Shown here one piece after another: positions 56,182-64,000 of a DNA stretch of 64,000 nt. The position numbers and the translations under genes are program-made. The notes below the pieces were generated by a model. That model saw only the letters and a program-made list of their open reading frames with translations. It was not told where the DNA came from and did no database searches. Positions within the stretch are counted from its first letter, which is position 1, and the number at the start of each line of letters is the position of its first letter. This stretch comes from Sphingomonas_R arantia (GTDB lineage: Bacteria > Pseudomonadota > Alphaproteobacteria > Sphingomonadales > Sphingomonadaceae): positions 372,001 through 436,000 of the forward strand of contig NZ_JBHUGS010000005.1 in NCBI RefSeq assembly GCF_042682045.1. The letters are read 5' to 3'.

Positions 56182-58518
56182 ATGGCGAGCAATGGGGTGG
56201 CGACCACGGTGTGGCGTACGCAGGCGAAAGCGGCGGCGGTGCGATCCGGCACCATGGCGTGCGCGGCGGCTTTGCTGGCGCTGACGCTGGCGCTGGGCTT
56301 CGCAATGGCGAGCTATCATGGCAGCGACCCGTCGCTCAACACCGCGGCGGATGGCCCGGTTCAGAACGTACTCGGCACGCCCGGTGCCTGGACCGCGGAC
56401 ATCCTGTTCACGCTGTTCGGCCTGCCCGCGCTGCTGCTCGTGCCGCTCGTCCTGCTCGCCGGGCTGCGGCTGTGGCGCGGTGCGCCGGCCGGACGGTGGA
56501 AGCGGTCGCTCCTGCTGTCCGTCGGCGGCATCGTCTTGCTCGGCGGCGCGCTGACGCTGTTCCGCAACGGCGCGGGCGGGTCGCTGCCCGCCGGCTGGGG
56601 CGGCATGGCCGGCATCGGGATCGCGAGTGCGGTGGATGCGCTGGCCGGCCTGTTGCCGGGGCCGGACGCGGGGCGCATCGCGCGGCTCAGCATCATGGCG
56701 CTGCTGGTGCCCGCGGGCCTTGCGGTCTGCGTGCGCGGCCTCGCGTTGCAGGCGGGCGAACGCGCGTTCCTCGGCAATATCCGCCGACGCCGCGTCCGCG
56801 CGGACGGGTCGGTCGACCCGCGCGACACGGGCGAGGACGGCATGCCGATCGACGAACTGGTCGTGCCGATCCCGCGCCCGCCGCGCCCCGTGGCGGTGCC
56901 CGACGGCCGCGCGCCGCCGGTCATCACCGAACCGGCGATGGCCCCCGCCCCGGCACGCAAGGCGCAGACGCAGACCAAGCTCGATCTACGCGACAACACC
57001 TACGAACTGCCGCCGCTCGACCTGCTCACCCCGCCGCCGCCGCCGACCGGCGTGCCGATCGACCGCGCCGCGCTCGAACGCAATGCGCGTCTGCTCGAAT
57101 CGGTGCTCGACGATTTCAAGGTGAAGGGCCAGATCGTCGAGATCCGGCCCGGCCCGGTCGTGACGATGTACGAACTGGAACCCGAATCGGGCATCAAGGC
57201 CAGCCGCGTCATCGCGCTGGCCGACGATATCGCGCGCAACATGTCCGCGCTGTCGGCGCGCGTCGCGGTGATCCCCGGCCGTACCGTGATCGGCATCGAA
57301 CTGCCCAACCAGAAACGCGACATGGTCGTACTGTCCGAACTGGTCGCAAGCCAGGGCTTCGAGGACCAGCAGGCGCAGCTGCCGATCATCCTGGGCAAGA
57401 ACATCGCGGGCGATCCGGTCATCGCCGATCTCGCGCCCATGCCGCACCTGCTCGTCGCCGGCACCACCGGGTCGGGCAAGTCGGTCGGGCTCAACTGCAT
57501 GATCCTGTCGCTGCTCTACCGGCTGACCCCGACGCAGTGCCGGATGATCATGATCGATCCGAAAATGCTCGAACTGTCGATCTACGACGATATCCCGCAC
57601 CTACTGTCGCCCGTCGTCACCGATCCGCCCAAGGCGATCCGCGCGCTCAAATGGGCGGTGGAGCAGATGGAGGAACGCTACCGGATGATGGCGTCGGTCG
57701 GCGTTCGCGGCCTGGGTTCGTTCAACGACAAGGTGCGGCAGGCCAAGGCCAAGGGCCAGCCGCTCGGTCGCAAGGTGCAGACCGGCTACGATGCGGAGAC
57801 CGGCACGCCGATCTACGAGGAGGAGAAGCTGGAATATGAGGTCCTGCCGCAGATCGTCGTGATCGTCGACGAGCTGGCCGACCTCATGATGACCGCCGGC
57901 AAGGAGGTCGAATTCCTCATCCAGCGGCTGGCGCAGAAGGCGCGCGCGGCCGGCATCCACCTCATCATGGCGACGCAGCGCCCGTCGGTCGACGTCATCA
58001 CCGGCGTCATCAAGGCGAACCTGCCGACCCGGATCAGCTTCCAAGTCACCAGCAAGATCGATTCGCGCACCATCCTGGGCGAACAGGGCGCCGAACAGCT
58101 GCTCGGCAAGGGCGACATGCTCTACATGCCCGGCGGCAAGCAGATCGCGCGCGTCCACGGCCCGTTCGTCAGCGACGAGGAAGTCCGTGCCGTCGCCGAC
58201 TTCTGGCGCGCGCAGGGCCAGCCCGACTATATCAAGAGCGTGACCGAGGAGCCCGAGGACGGCGGCTACGCCATGGAAGGCGCGCCGGTCGGCCCGGACG
58301 ATCCCGAGACGCAGGTCTACCACCGCGCGGTGCAGTTGGTGGTCGAGAACAAGAAGGCCTCGACCAGCTGGCTGCAACGCCAGTTGCGCGTCGGCTACAA
58401 CAGCGCGGCCCGGCTGATCGAGCGGATGGAAAAGGAAGCGATCATCAGCCAACCCGACCATGTCGGCCGGCGCGAGGTGCAGGTCGAACCCGAGGACCTC
58501 CCCCGCATCCTCGGATGA
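56182..58518 (+). CDS. ftsK: DNA translocase FtsK
   Basis: FtsK pumps chromosomal DNA at the septum and activates XerCD at dif. The 778-residue protein has an N-terminal membrane domain with about four helices (residues 25-190), a short Pro-rich linker, the alpha domain (ELPPLDLLTPP to LGKNIAG), the motor with Walker A AGTTGSGKSVGLN and Walker B IVVIVDELADLMM, and a gamma winged helix (ASTSWLQRQLRVGYNSAARLIERMEKEAIISQPDHVGRREV) that reads KOPS. ATG 56182 was chosen; a GTG 24 bases earlier is possible. A strong terminator follows. Confidence 0.97.
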   Translation: MASNGVATTVWRTQAKAAAVRSGTMACAAALLALTLALGFAMASYHGSDPSLNTAADGPVQNVLGTPGAWTADILFTLFGLPALLLVPLVLLAGLRLWRGAPAGRWKRSLLLSVGGIVLLGGALTLFRNGAGGSLPAGWGGMAGIGIASAVDALAGLLPGPDAGRIARLSIMALLVPAGLAVCVRGLALQAGERAFLGNIRRRRVRADGSVDPRDTGEDGMPIDELVVPIPRPPRPVAVPDGRAPPVITEPAMAPAPARKAQTQTKLDLRDNTYELPPLDLLTPPPPPTGVPIDRAALERNARLLESVLDDFKVKGQIVEIRPGPVVTMYELEPESGIKASRVIALADDIARNMSALSARVAVIPGRTVIGIELPNQKRDMVVLSELVASQGFEDQQAQLPIILGKNIAGDPVIADLAPMPHLLVAGTTGSGKSVGLNCMILSLLYRLTPTQCRMIMIDPKMLELSIYDDIPHLLSPVVTDPPKAIRALKWAVEQMEERYRMMASVGVRGLGSFNDKVRQAKAKGQPLGRKVQTGYDAETGTPIYEEEKLEYEVLPQIVVIVDELADLMMTAGKEVEFLIQRLAQKARAAGIHLIMATQRPSVDVITGVIKANLPTRISFQVTSKIDSRTILGEQGAEQLLGKGDMLYMPGGKQIARVHGPFVSDEEVRAVADFWRAQGQPDYIKSVTEEPEDGGYAMEGAPVGPDDPETQVYHRAVQLVVENKKASTSWLQRQLRVGYNSAARLIERMEKEAIISQPDHVGRREVQVEPEDLPRILG

Positions 58519-58538
58519 TCGCCGCGAGACACAAAAAA

Positions 58539-58576
58539 GCCCGGGGCGGACCGTCATGGTCCGCCCCGGGCCTTTT
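58539..58576. terminator. Bidirectional intrinsic terminator
   Basis: A 14-bp perfect stem (GCCCGGGGCGGACC and its complement at 58539-58552 and 58558-58571) with a GTCAT loop. TTTT follows on the plus strand and AAAAAA precedes it, giving T6 on the minus strand, so it ends both ftsK and the converging catalase gene. Confidence 0.95.
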
Positions 58577-58582
58577 GTTAGA

Positions 58583-59500
58583 TCAAACCAGCTTGGTCAG
58601 CTTGGCCGCGATCTCGTACATCTCTTCCGGTGCGTAATCCGGCGTAAATGCGCAGGGGACACCGGCCAGCTGGTGGATCTTGCCACCGTCCGGCATGCCG
58701 CGCACGACTTCCAGATTGCCCGGCGGATCACCCGGAAGCGCGACTTCGTCGTTGCTCCAGATGCCGGCCATGTCCTGATAATCGTCCGGGCTGAACGTAT
58801 AGAGACGACGGTGCGAACCCTCGTCCAGATACTTCTGGCATTCCGGAATACGGTCCAGGTTGATGTTCGGCGTTGGCAGCATCTTCTTCAGGTCGACACC
58901 CGTCAGCTTCTGGATTGCCAGCGCGTAGGAATGCGCATGCACCGAACCACGGACGAGCAGGTAACCGCACACTTCACGACCCGTCGGATCGGTCAGCGTC
59001 TCGTACACGCGCAGCTTGTGAAGCCGTGCGCCGCACTCGAGGTGGAAGTTGTGCAGTAGGTCGGTGATAACATTGCCGGTCGTCGTGATGAAATCATTGT
59101 TCCACGACGCGCCGTTGCTGTTCACCGGGGTCACGCCGCCGCCGTTCGACAGGAACGATGCCGCCAGGCGGATGTCGGTCATGTCCTCGAACGGTGCGCC
59201 GGAAATGTCGCCGCCGTCACCCGTGTCGTCGCCGTCGGGGCCATTCGCTAGCATCGCGACACCGTTCGACACGAGCTCGACGTGACCCAGTTCCTCCGCC
59301 GTGATCGACGCGACCAGGCTGTAGAACGGGCGCAGCTTGCTCTTCGATCGGAAGTTGAAGCTCTGGAACATGTAGTTGCCCAGCGTGGACATCTCGCCAT
59401 ATTTGCCGCCCAGCAATTCCTGCAACGCTGCGGCTGCATTCGGATCCTTCGCCTTGGGCGCAGGAAGATTGGCTTGCAGCTTGTCGACACGCATGAACAT
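58583..59500 (-). CDS. Manganese catalase
   Basis: A dimanganese catalase that splits hydrogen peroxide without haem. The 305-residue protein has the four-helix bundle ligand motifs ASITAEELGHVELVSNGVAML and LLHNFHLECGARLHKLRVYE, and begins MFMRVDKLQANLPAPKAKDPNAA. ATG 59500 has AGG at 8 bases; a second Met two codons on is the alternative. The C-terminus resembles the KatN group. It converges with ftsK at a shared terminator and is divergent from lolA. Confidence 0.93.
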   Translation of the reverse strand: MFMRVDKLQANLPAPKAKDPNAAAALQELLGGKYGEMSTLGNYMFQSFNFRSKSKLRPFYSLVASITAEELGHVELVSNGVAMLANGPDGDDTGDGGDISGAPFEDMTDIRLAASFLSNGGGVTPVNSNGASWNNDFITTTGNVITDLLHNFHLECGARLHKLRVYETLTDPTGREVCGYLLVRGSVHAHSYALAIQKLTGVDLKKMLPTPNINLDRIPECQKYLDEGSHRRLYTFSPDDYQDMAGIWSNDEVALPGDPPGNLEVVRGMPDGGKIHQLAGVPCAFTPDYAPEEMYEIAAKLTKLV

Positions 59501-59745
59501 GGGTCGTACCTTTTGAAGGAGGAACCGATTTAACCAATCTAAACTCGCTTTGGTTTCGCTAATTGACCTATGTTGGGTCGATTGCCGGAAATATTCGAGC
59601 GACTCACCCCATATTCGGCGCGCCCGGATATTTGTGTAAAGTCCATGACGGAAATGCCCCCCGTGGAACTCCGCGGGTTCAGAGCGCATTCAACCGCGAC
59701 CCGTCATCTGACGCTGCGACACGACCTTTCCCGACTGGAGACCGC

Positions 59746-60351
59746 ATGTTCCGCCCCGCCCTGATCGCCGTCGCCCTGATGGCCCCCGCCGCCGCCGTCG
59801 CGCAGACCGCACCGCTCGCGCAGGTGTCGCAACACCTCCGCGCCGTCACCACCATGACCGCGAATTTCGTCCAGACCGACCGCGCCGGCAAATCGGTCGG
59901 TGGCGTGCTCAGCATGAAGCGGCCGGGCAAGGTGCGGTTCCAGTATCAGAAGGGGTCGCCGCTCACGATCGTCGGCGACGGCAAGGCGCTGACCGTCTAC
60001 GACTCGTCCGTCCGCCAGGAATCGCGCTGGCCGATCGGCAACTCGCCGCTGTCCGTCCTGCTCGACCCGTCGAAGGACCTGAGTCGCGTCGCAAAAGTCG
60101 TGCCCAGCCCGACCCCGCGCATGCTGCTGGTCGAGGCGCGCGATCCGAAGCATCCCGAATTCGGCACCACCACGATCGCGTTCGACCGCGTCGCATCGGC
60201 CCCCGCTGGCCTCGCGCTGATGGGCTGGTCCACGCTCGATGCGCAGGGCAACCGCTCCGCGGTGCGGCTCAGCAACCAGCGGTTCAACGGCCCGGTCGAC
60301 GATCGGTTGTTCCGCTGGATCAGCCCGCGGCGAGCCGGTCCGCGCGGCTGA
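59746..60351 (+). CDS. lolA: Outer-membrane lipoprotein carrier protein LolA
   Basis: Periplasmic chaperone that ferries lipoproteins from the LolCDE complex to the outer membrane. The 201-residue precursor has a signal peptide (cut after AAAVAQ, about residue 20) and the LolA pattern LRAVTTMTANFVQTDRAGKSVGGVLSMKRPGKVRFQY, then GKALTVYDS and a C-terminal beta region (FDDRLF-like VDDRLFRW). GGAG lies before ATG 59746. The other lol genes are elsewhere. A terminator is 150 bases downstream. Confidence 0.9.
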   Translation: MFRPALIAVALMAPAAAVAQTAPLAQVSQHLRAVTTMTANFVQTDRAGKSVGGVLSMKRPGKVRFQYQKGSPLTIVGDGKALTVYDSSVRQESRWPIGNSPLSVLLDPSKDLSRVAKVVPSPTPRMLLVEARDPKHPEFGTTTIAFDRVASAPAGLALMGWSTLDAQGNRSAVRLSNQRFNGPVDDRLFRWISPRRAGPRG

Positions 60352-60396
60352 TGGACCGTCCCGTCCGTTCATCCAGGCGACAGGAAGAAGGTCTAT

Positions 60397-60544
60397 AGAA
60401 GGTCCTGCGGTTGCGGAGCCGCCCCGGGTTTTCCCCCTGTTATCCGGTCAGGTTCCGTACCCCGCCTGCGTGACGAACGCTAGGTCGGCCCTCGCTCCAT
60501 GCCCCCGGAGCGGGGGCCTTTTTATTTTTGTTTAAGAAGGTCCT
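60397..60544. repeat. AGAAGGTCCT direct repeats bracketing the lolA terminator segment
   Basis: The 10-base sequence AGAAGGTCCT occurs at 60397-60406 and 60535-60544, flanking a segment that ends in a strong terminator. It lies in the 415-base gap 60352-60766 between lolA and xth, where no gene is visible. The repeats could mark a small inserted unit or be chance. Confidence 0.5.
60501..60530 (+). terminator. Intrinsic terminator downstream of lolA
   Basis: GCCCCCG-GAG-CGGGGGC followed by CCTTTTTATTTTTG: a 7-bp GC stem and long T-run. It ends lolA transcripts, or a short RNA starting in the preceding 100 bases. Confidence 0.92.
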
Positions 60545-60766
60545 CCGCGGGTACTCCGCGTCCGGCGCGCGCTTTGCGCTTGCGGTCCTGCGGACCGGTT
60601 TTGGTTGCTAAAGCTCAACCTACCCCCCGTCCATCCCTAGCGAAGTCGAGGGACCCGTCGAGCGCAGCCGAGACGGCCAACACCTCCCCCTGCAAGCCAA
60701 CCTCAACGAAACACGCCAAGCTACCCACACACTGGCGCCCCGCGCACCGCGTCGCTACATCGCGGC

Positions 60767-61561
60767 ATGGCCGACCGCATCAAGATCGCATCGTGGAACA
60801 TCAATTCGGTGCGGGCGCGACTCGACATCGTGCAGCAGTTCCTGACCGACCAGTCGATCGACATCCTCTGCCTCCAGGAAACCAAGGTCGTCGACGATAC
60901 CTTCCCCGCCGCCCCGTTCGCGGCACTCGGCTACACCCACCACGTCCTGAACGGCCAGCGGATGCACCACGGCGTCGCGATCCTCAGCCGCATCCCGCTG
61001 TCCGCCGACCTGCGCCACGACTGGCAGGACAATGGCGAGGCGCGCCATATCGGCGCGGTGCTCGATTGCGGCATCCGGATCGAGAATGTCTACGTGCCCG
61101 CCGGCGGTGATGTGCCGGACCGCGACGTGAACCCGAAATTCGGGCAGAAGCTCGACTTCCTCGAACGCATGACGCGCTGGTCCGAAACCGTCGCCGAACC
61201 GACCCTGCTGGTGGGCGACTTCAACGTTGCCCCGCTCGAATGCGACGTCTGGAGCCACAAGCAACTCCTCGACGTCGTCAGCCACACGCCCATCGAGGTC
61301 GCGGCACTCGACCGGCTGCAGGCCGCGGGCAACTGGGTCGACATCGGGCGGACGTTCGTGCCGGCCCCCGCCCCGCTGTTCACCTGGTGGAGCTACCGCG
61401 CGATCGACTGGCGCGCGTCGAACCGCGGCCGCCGGCTCGACCATATGTGGGCCACCGCGGACGTCGCGGCCAAGGCGGTCGCGCACCGCGTCCACGACGA
61501 GTGCCGCGACTGGCTCAAACCCTCCGACCACGTCCCGCTCGTGACGGAGTTCGAACTTTGA
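60767..61561 (+). CDS. xth: Exodeoxyribonuclease III
   Basis: A base-excision-repair AP endonuclease and 3'-exonuclease. The 264-residue protein has the EEP-fold motifs IASWNINSVRARL, ILCLQETKVVDD (catalytic Glu), VGDFNVAPLECDVW (Asp/Asn) and GRRLDHMWAT...KPSDHVPLV with the catalytic Asp-His. No signal peptide. The 222 bases before it, after the lolA terminator, hold no clear promoter. It is coupled to ribA: the TGA overlaps a TTG start (TTGA). Confidence 0.96.
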   Translation: MADRIKIASWNINSVRARLDIVQQFLTDQSIDILCLQETKVVDDTFPAAPFAALGYTHHVLNGQRMHHGVAILSRIPLSADLRHDWQDNGEARHIGAVLDCGIRIENVYVPAGGDVPDRDVNPKFGQKLDFLERMTRWSETVAEPTLLVGDFNVAPLECDVWSHKQLLDVVSHTPIEVAALDRLQAAGNWVDIGRTFVPAPAPLFTWWSYRAIDWRASNRGRRLDHMWATADVAAKAVAHRVHDECRDWLKPSDHVPLVTEFEL

Positions 61562-62616
61562 GCGACCCGCGCGCCGCCGCCCGCGCGATCGACGCGATGC
61601 GTCGCGGCTGGCCGGTCACCGTCGCGGGCGACGACGGCACGATCCGCCTGCTCGCGATCGAGAGCGCCGACCGCGACCGCCTCGCCGCGTTCGACCCGGA
61701 CGGCCAGGCGGGCGTGCTGCTCTCCCCATCCCGCGCGACGACCCTCAAACTCGGCAACCAGCGCGCCGCCGGCGACATGGCCCGCCCGGTGCTGCTCGCC
61801 CGTACACCCTGGCTCGATTTCGACACCGCGGTCGCGCTCGCCGATCCGCAGATGGACCTCGCCACCCCGTTCAAGGGCCCCTTCCCCGCCACCCCGCTCG
61901 GCCCCGTCGCCGCGGCGGAGGCAGCGCTCGAACTCGCGCGCCGCGCCGGCATGCTGCCCGCCTTCTTCCTGCTTCCCGCCACCGGCGATGCCGACGTCAC
62001 CGCCGCCGACATGACCGAATTCGCCGCTCCTGCGAACCTCGCCATAGCCTCGCGCGCGCGCCTGCCGGTCGCGGCCGCGGACACCGCGGAGATCGTCGCG
62101 TTCCGCACCCCCGACGACCCGACCGACCATGTCGCGCTGGTCATTGGCACACCCGACGGCCGCCCGCCGCTCGTCCGGCTGCACAGCGAGTGCCTGACCG
62201 GCGACGTGCTCGGTTCGCTCAAATGCGATTGCGGCCCGCAACTCGACGCCGCGCTCGCCGCGATCGCCGCTTCCGGCTGGGGCGTGCTGCTCTACCTGCG
62301 GCAGGAGGGGCGCGGCATCGGCCTGATCAACAAGCTGCGCGCCTATGCCCTGCAGGACCAAGGTTTCGACACGGTCGACGCCAATCTCCGGCTCGGTTTC
62401 GCGGTCGACTCGCGCGACTTCGGCGTGGCGGCGCGGATGCTGGCGCTGCTCAACATCGACACCGTCCGACTGCTCACCAACAACCCCGCCAAGGTCGCCG
62501 GGCTGGAAGGGGCGGGCATCGCGGTGGCCGAACGCGTGCCGCACATCGTCGCCTCCAACCCGCACAACCACGACTATCTCGCCACGAAACGCGACCGGAC
62601 CGGCCACCAGCTGTGA
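61558..62616 (+). CDS. ribA: GTP cyclohydrolase II (long form)
   Basis: First step of riboflavin synthesis from GTP. The 352-residue protein has a C-terminal GTP cyclohydrolase II domain with zinc ligands CLTGDVLGSLKCDCG, the GTP-binding RQEGRGIGLINKLRAYALQD and NNPAKVAGLEGAGI. The first 150 residues are a degenerate RibB-like (DHBP synthase) half, as in long RibA forms of sphingomonads; the RibB catalytic acidic motifs are not evident. The start is TTG 61558 overlapping the xth stop. Its own stop overlaps the next gene's GTG. Confidence 0.93.
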   Translation: MSDPRAAARAIDAMRRGWPVTVAGDDGTIRLLAIESADRDRLAAFDPDGQAGVLLSPSRATTLKLGNQRAAGDMARPVLLARTPWLDFDTAVALADPQMDLATPFKGPFPATPLGPVAAAEAALELARRAGMLPAFFLLPATGDADVTAADMTEFAAPANLAIASRARLPVAAADTAEIVAFRTPDDPTDHVALVIGTPDGRPPLVRLHSECLTGDVLGSLKCDCGPQLDAALAAIAASGWGVLLYLRQEGRGIGLINKLRAYALQDQGFDTVDANLRLGFAVDSRDFGVAARMLALLNIDTVRLLTNNPAKVAGLEGAGIAVAERVPHIVASNPHNHDYLATKRDRTGHQL

Positions 62617-63113
62617 TCCGGGTCGATACCGCCGCGCGGACGCTGACCGCGGGCGGCCGGACGATCGCCTGCACCATCGGCCGCAGCGGCGCCTGCGATG
62701 CTTCGACCAAGCGCGAAGGCGACGGCTGCACGCCCCGCGGCACCTGGCCGGTCCGCGCCGCCCTCCTCCGCAGCGACCGGGTCTCGCTCCCCGCCGGCAT
62801 CACGCTCCCCTGGCGCTGGATCGCCGCGCAGGACGGCTGGAGCGACGATGTCCGCGACCCGGCCTACAACCGACCGGTCACCCACCCGCACCGCTTCTCC
62901 GCCGAACGGCTCTGGCGCGACGACGGCCTCTACGACGTCATCGTCGTCCTGGGCCACAACGACGCGCCCCCCATCCCCGGCCTCGGCAGCGCGATCTTCC
63001 TCCACTGCCGCAACGCCGACCACCCGACCGAAGGTTGTGTCGCGATCGATCGAGACGAGCTTCTCCGGTTGCTCCCGACGCTCCGGCAGGGCGATCCGCT
63101 CGTCATCGGCTAG
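62613..63113 (+). CDS. L,D-transpeptidase-family protein
   Basis: A 166-residue YkuD/YafK-type protein. The active-site pattern is FLHCRNADHPTEGCVAI with the conserved His and catalytic Cys. L,D-transpeptidases cross-link peptidoglycan or attach lipoproteins. Unlike most, it shows no signal peptide from the GTG at 62613, which overlaps the ribA stop (GTGA). Either export is by an undetected route or it acts in the cytoplasm on a different substrate. It converges with the Hsp70-family gene. Confidence 0.8.
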   Translation: MIRVDTAARTLTAGGRTIACTIGRSGACDASTKREGDGCTPRGTWPVRAALLRSDRVSLPAGITLPWRWIAAQDGWSDDVRDPAYNRPVTHPHRFSAERLWRDDGLYDVIVVLGHNDAPPIPGLGSAIFLHCRNADHPTEGCVAIDRDELLRLLPTLRQGDPLVIG

Positions 63114-63133
63114 GTACTACCGCTTACACGAAC

Positions 63134-64000
63134 TCAGGCAGCCCAGGCCGCGACATCCTCTTCCTGCCCGATCAGCGCGAGCCCGTGCGCGATCGCGGTC
63201 AGTTCGTCGCCGGTCGCGATCCGGTCGCTGCCGAACCGCGCGTCGAAGATCGCGCGCACCGCCGGCACCAGCGACGACCCACCGGTCAGGAACACCCGGT
63301 CGATCGCATCCGCCGGCACGCCCGACGCCGCCAGCGCGCGGTCCACCGTCGCCGCGATGCGCTCCAGGTCCTCCGCGATCCAGCCCTCGAACTCGCCTCG
63401 CGTCACCACTGCCTCGATATCCACACCGCCGCCGTGGAACCGGAACGGCGCGCTCTCCGCCATCGACAGCGCACGCTTGCATGCCCCGACCGCGTCGTAG
63501 AGCGTGTAGCCCAGCTCGTTCTCGATCACCGCGATCATCCGGCCGATCGCCGCCGGATCGACCGCCGCCTTCGCCAGCTTGGCCAGTTCGTCCAGCGTCC
63601 GCCGGTTGCGCATCAGCGCCAGCCGCGACCAGTCGGCGAAGTCCGCATAATAGCTCCGCGGGACCTCCAGCGTCTTGCCGAACGAACGGTACTGCCCGCC
63701 CTTGCCCAGCATCGGCAGGACCAGCCGGTCGACGATCCGGTAGTCGAACCGGTCGCCCGCAATGCCGATGCCGGCATGACCCAGCGGTTCGCAACGCCGC
63801 GCCGCCCCCGGGGCCGCCACCCGCACCACCGAGAAATCGCTCGTCCCGCCGCCGAAATCCGCGACCAGGATCGTCGCGGCATGCGTCAGTCGCGCGGCAT
63901 AGCTGAACGCCGCGCCGAGCGGTTCGTAGACATAGTGCACCGCCTGGCCCAGCTCCGCGAACATCGCGTCGTACCGCGTGCGGGCCAGCGCCGGGTCGGG
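63134..64000 (-). CDS. Hsp70-family protein (YegD-like), C-terminal part
   Basis: Only the last 289 codons are inside; the frame is open to the window end. It shows the phosphate-2 motif VADFGGGTSDFSVVRV and the adenosine motif FLTGGSSLVPAVRAIF of the actin-like ATPase fold. It ends soon after the nucleotide domain (QEEDVAAWAA), so it lacks the substrate-binding domain of DnaK, matching YegD-type Hsp70 proteins of unknown role. The N-terminal ATP-binding part is beyond the window. Confidence 0.85.
   Translation of the reverse strand, partial: PDPALARTRYDAMFAELGQAVHYVYEPLGAAFSYAARLTHAATILVADFGGGTSDFSVVRVAAPGAARRCEPLGHAGIGIAGDRFDYRIVDRLVLPMLGKGGQYRSFGKTLEVPRSYYADFADWSRLALMRNRRTLDELAKLAKAAVDPAAIGRMIAVIENELGYTLYDAVGACKRALSMAESAPFRFHGGGVDIEAVVTRGEFEGWIAEDLERIAATVDRALAASGVPADAIDRVFLTGGSSLVPAVRAIFDARFGSDRIATGDELTAIAHGLALIGQEEDVAAWAA

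Noticed and set aside
60397..60534. SRP (4.5S) RNA downstream of lolA
   Set aside because: A GGTCAGGT stretch is present, but the conserved GGAAGGAAGC core and pairing are absent.

Overview
The window is GC-rich chromosomal DNA of an alphaproteobacterium, most likely a sphingomonad (Sphingomonas or a close relative). The reasons are a bifunctional transaldolase/phosphoglucose isomerase, a TonB-dependent receptor paired with a secreted lipoprotein, a long-form RibA, many ATGA/GTGA/TTGA gene overlaps, and families of paired intergenic palindromes. No rRNA, tRNA, CRISPR array, prophage, transposase or replication origin was seen. The taxonomic call is inference from gene content.

Layout. (1) 1-11.6 kb is surface polysaccharide supply and assembly: the tail of an AGE-family sugar isomerase, an rmlCBDA operon for dTDP-L-rhamnose, a sulfotransferase, a 1092-residue TPR/RgpF-like/GT2 glycosyltransferase, and a kdsD-kdsB-kdsA operon for CMP-Kdo. 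(2) 11.7-14.0 kb holds two paired acyl-CoA dehydrogenases. (3) 14.2-23.3 kb is a sugar-phosphate cluster: rpiA, tkt, tal-pgi, gnd, zwf and a HAD phosphatase. (4) 24.0-28.5 kb is a divergent PspA envelope-stress island equivalent to enterobacterial yjfIJKLM-yjfC. (5) 28.6-34.8 kb mixes a polysaccharide deacetylase lipoprotein, an EI24 membrane protein, a small lipoprotein, a shikimate-dehydrogenase-like enzyme, a PfkB sugar kinase and an APC permease, with a structured non-coding stretch between the last two. (6) 34.9-38.9 kb is a minus-strand histidine operon (hisB, a YciI gene, hisH, hisA, hisF, hisE, then a HIT protein), with sspB divergent from it. (7) 39.6-45.9 kb holds fumC, an M3 peptidase, two transglutaminase-like genes and an N-formylglutamate amidohydrolase homologue. 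(8) 45.9-51.3 kb is a GspC-like PDZ protein, a beta-helix lipoprotein and a TonB-dependent receptor. (9) 51.4-64 kb holds an APH-like kinase, a patatin/SDR pair, a UbiH-type hydroxylase, ftsK, manganese catalase, lolA, xth, ribA, an L,D-transpeptidase and part of an Hsp70-family protein.

How the genes fit together. Regions 1 and 3 connect metabolically: sugar phosphates feed nucleotide-sugar synthesis, and arabinose-5-phosphate for Kdo derives from ribulose-5-phosphate. Region 4 looks like a self-contained membrane-maintenance module. Region 8 looks like a secretion/uptake pair in which a surface lipoprotein and its receptor are made together, possibly under phosphate control. Short paired palindromes of at least four families sit in most wider gaps, including one inside the his operon.

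All calls come from reading the sequence and from remembered family features. No database search, folding program or alignment was run.
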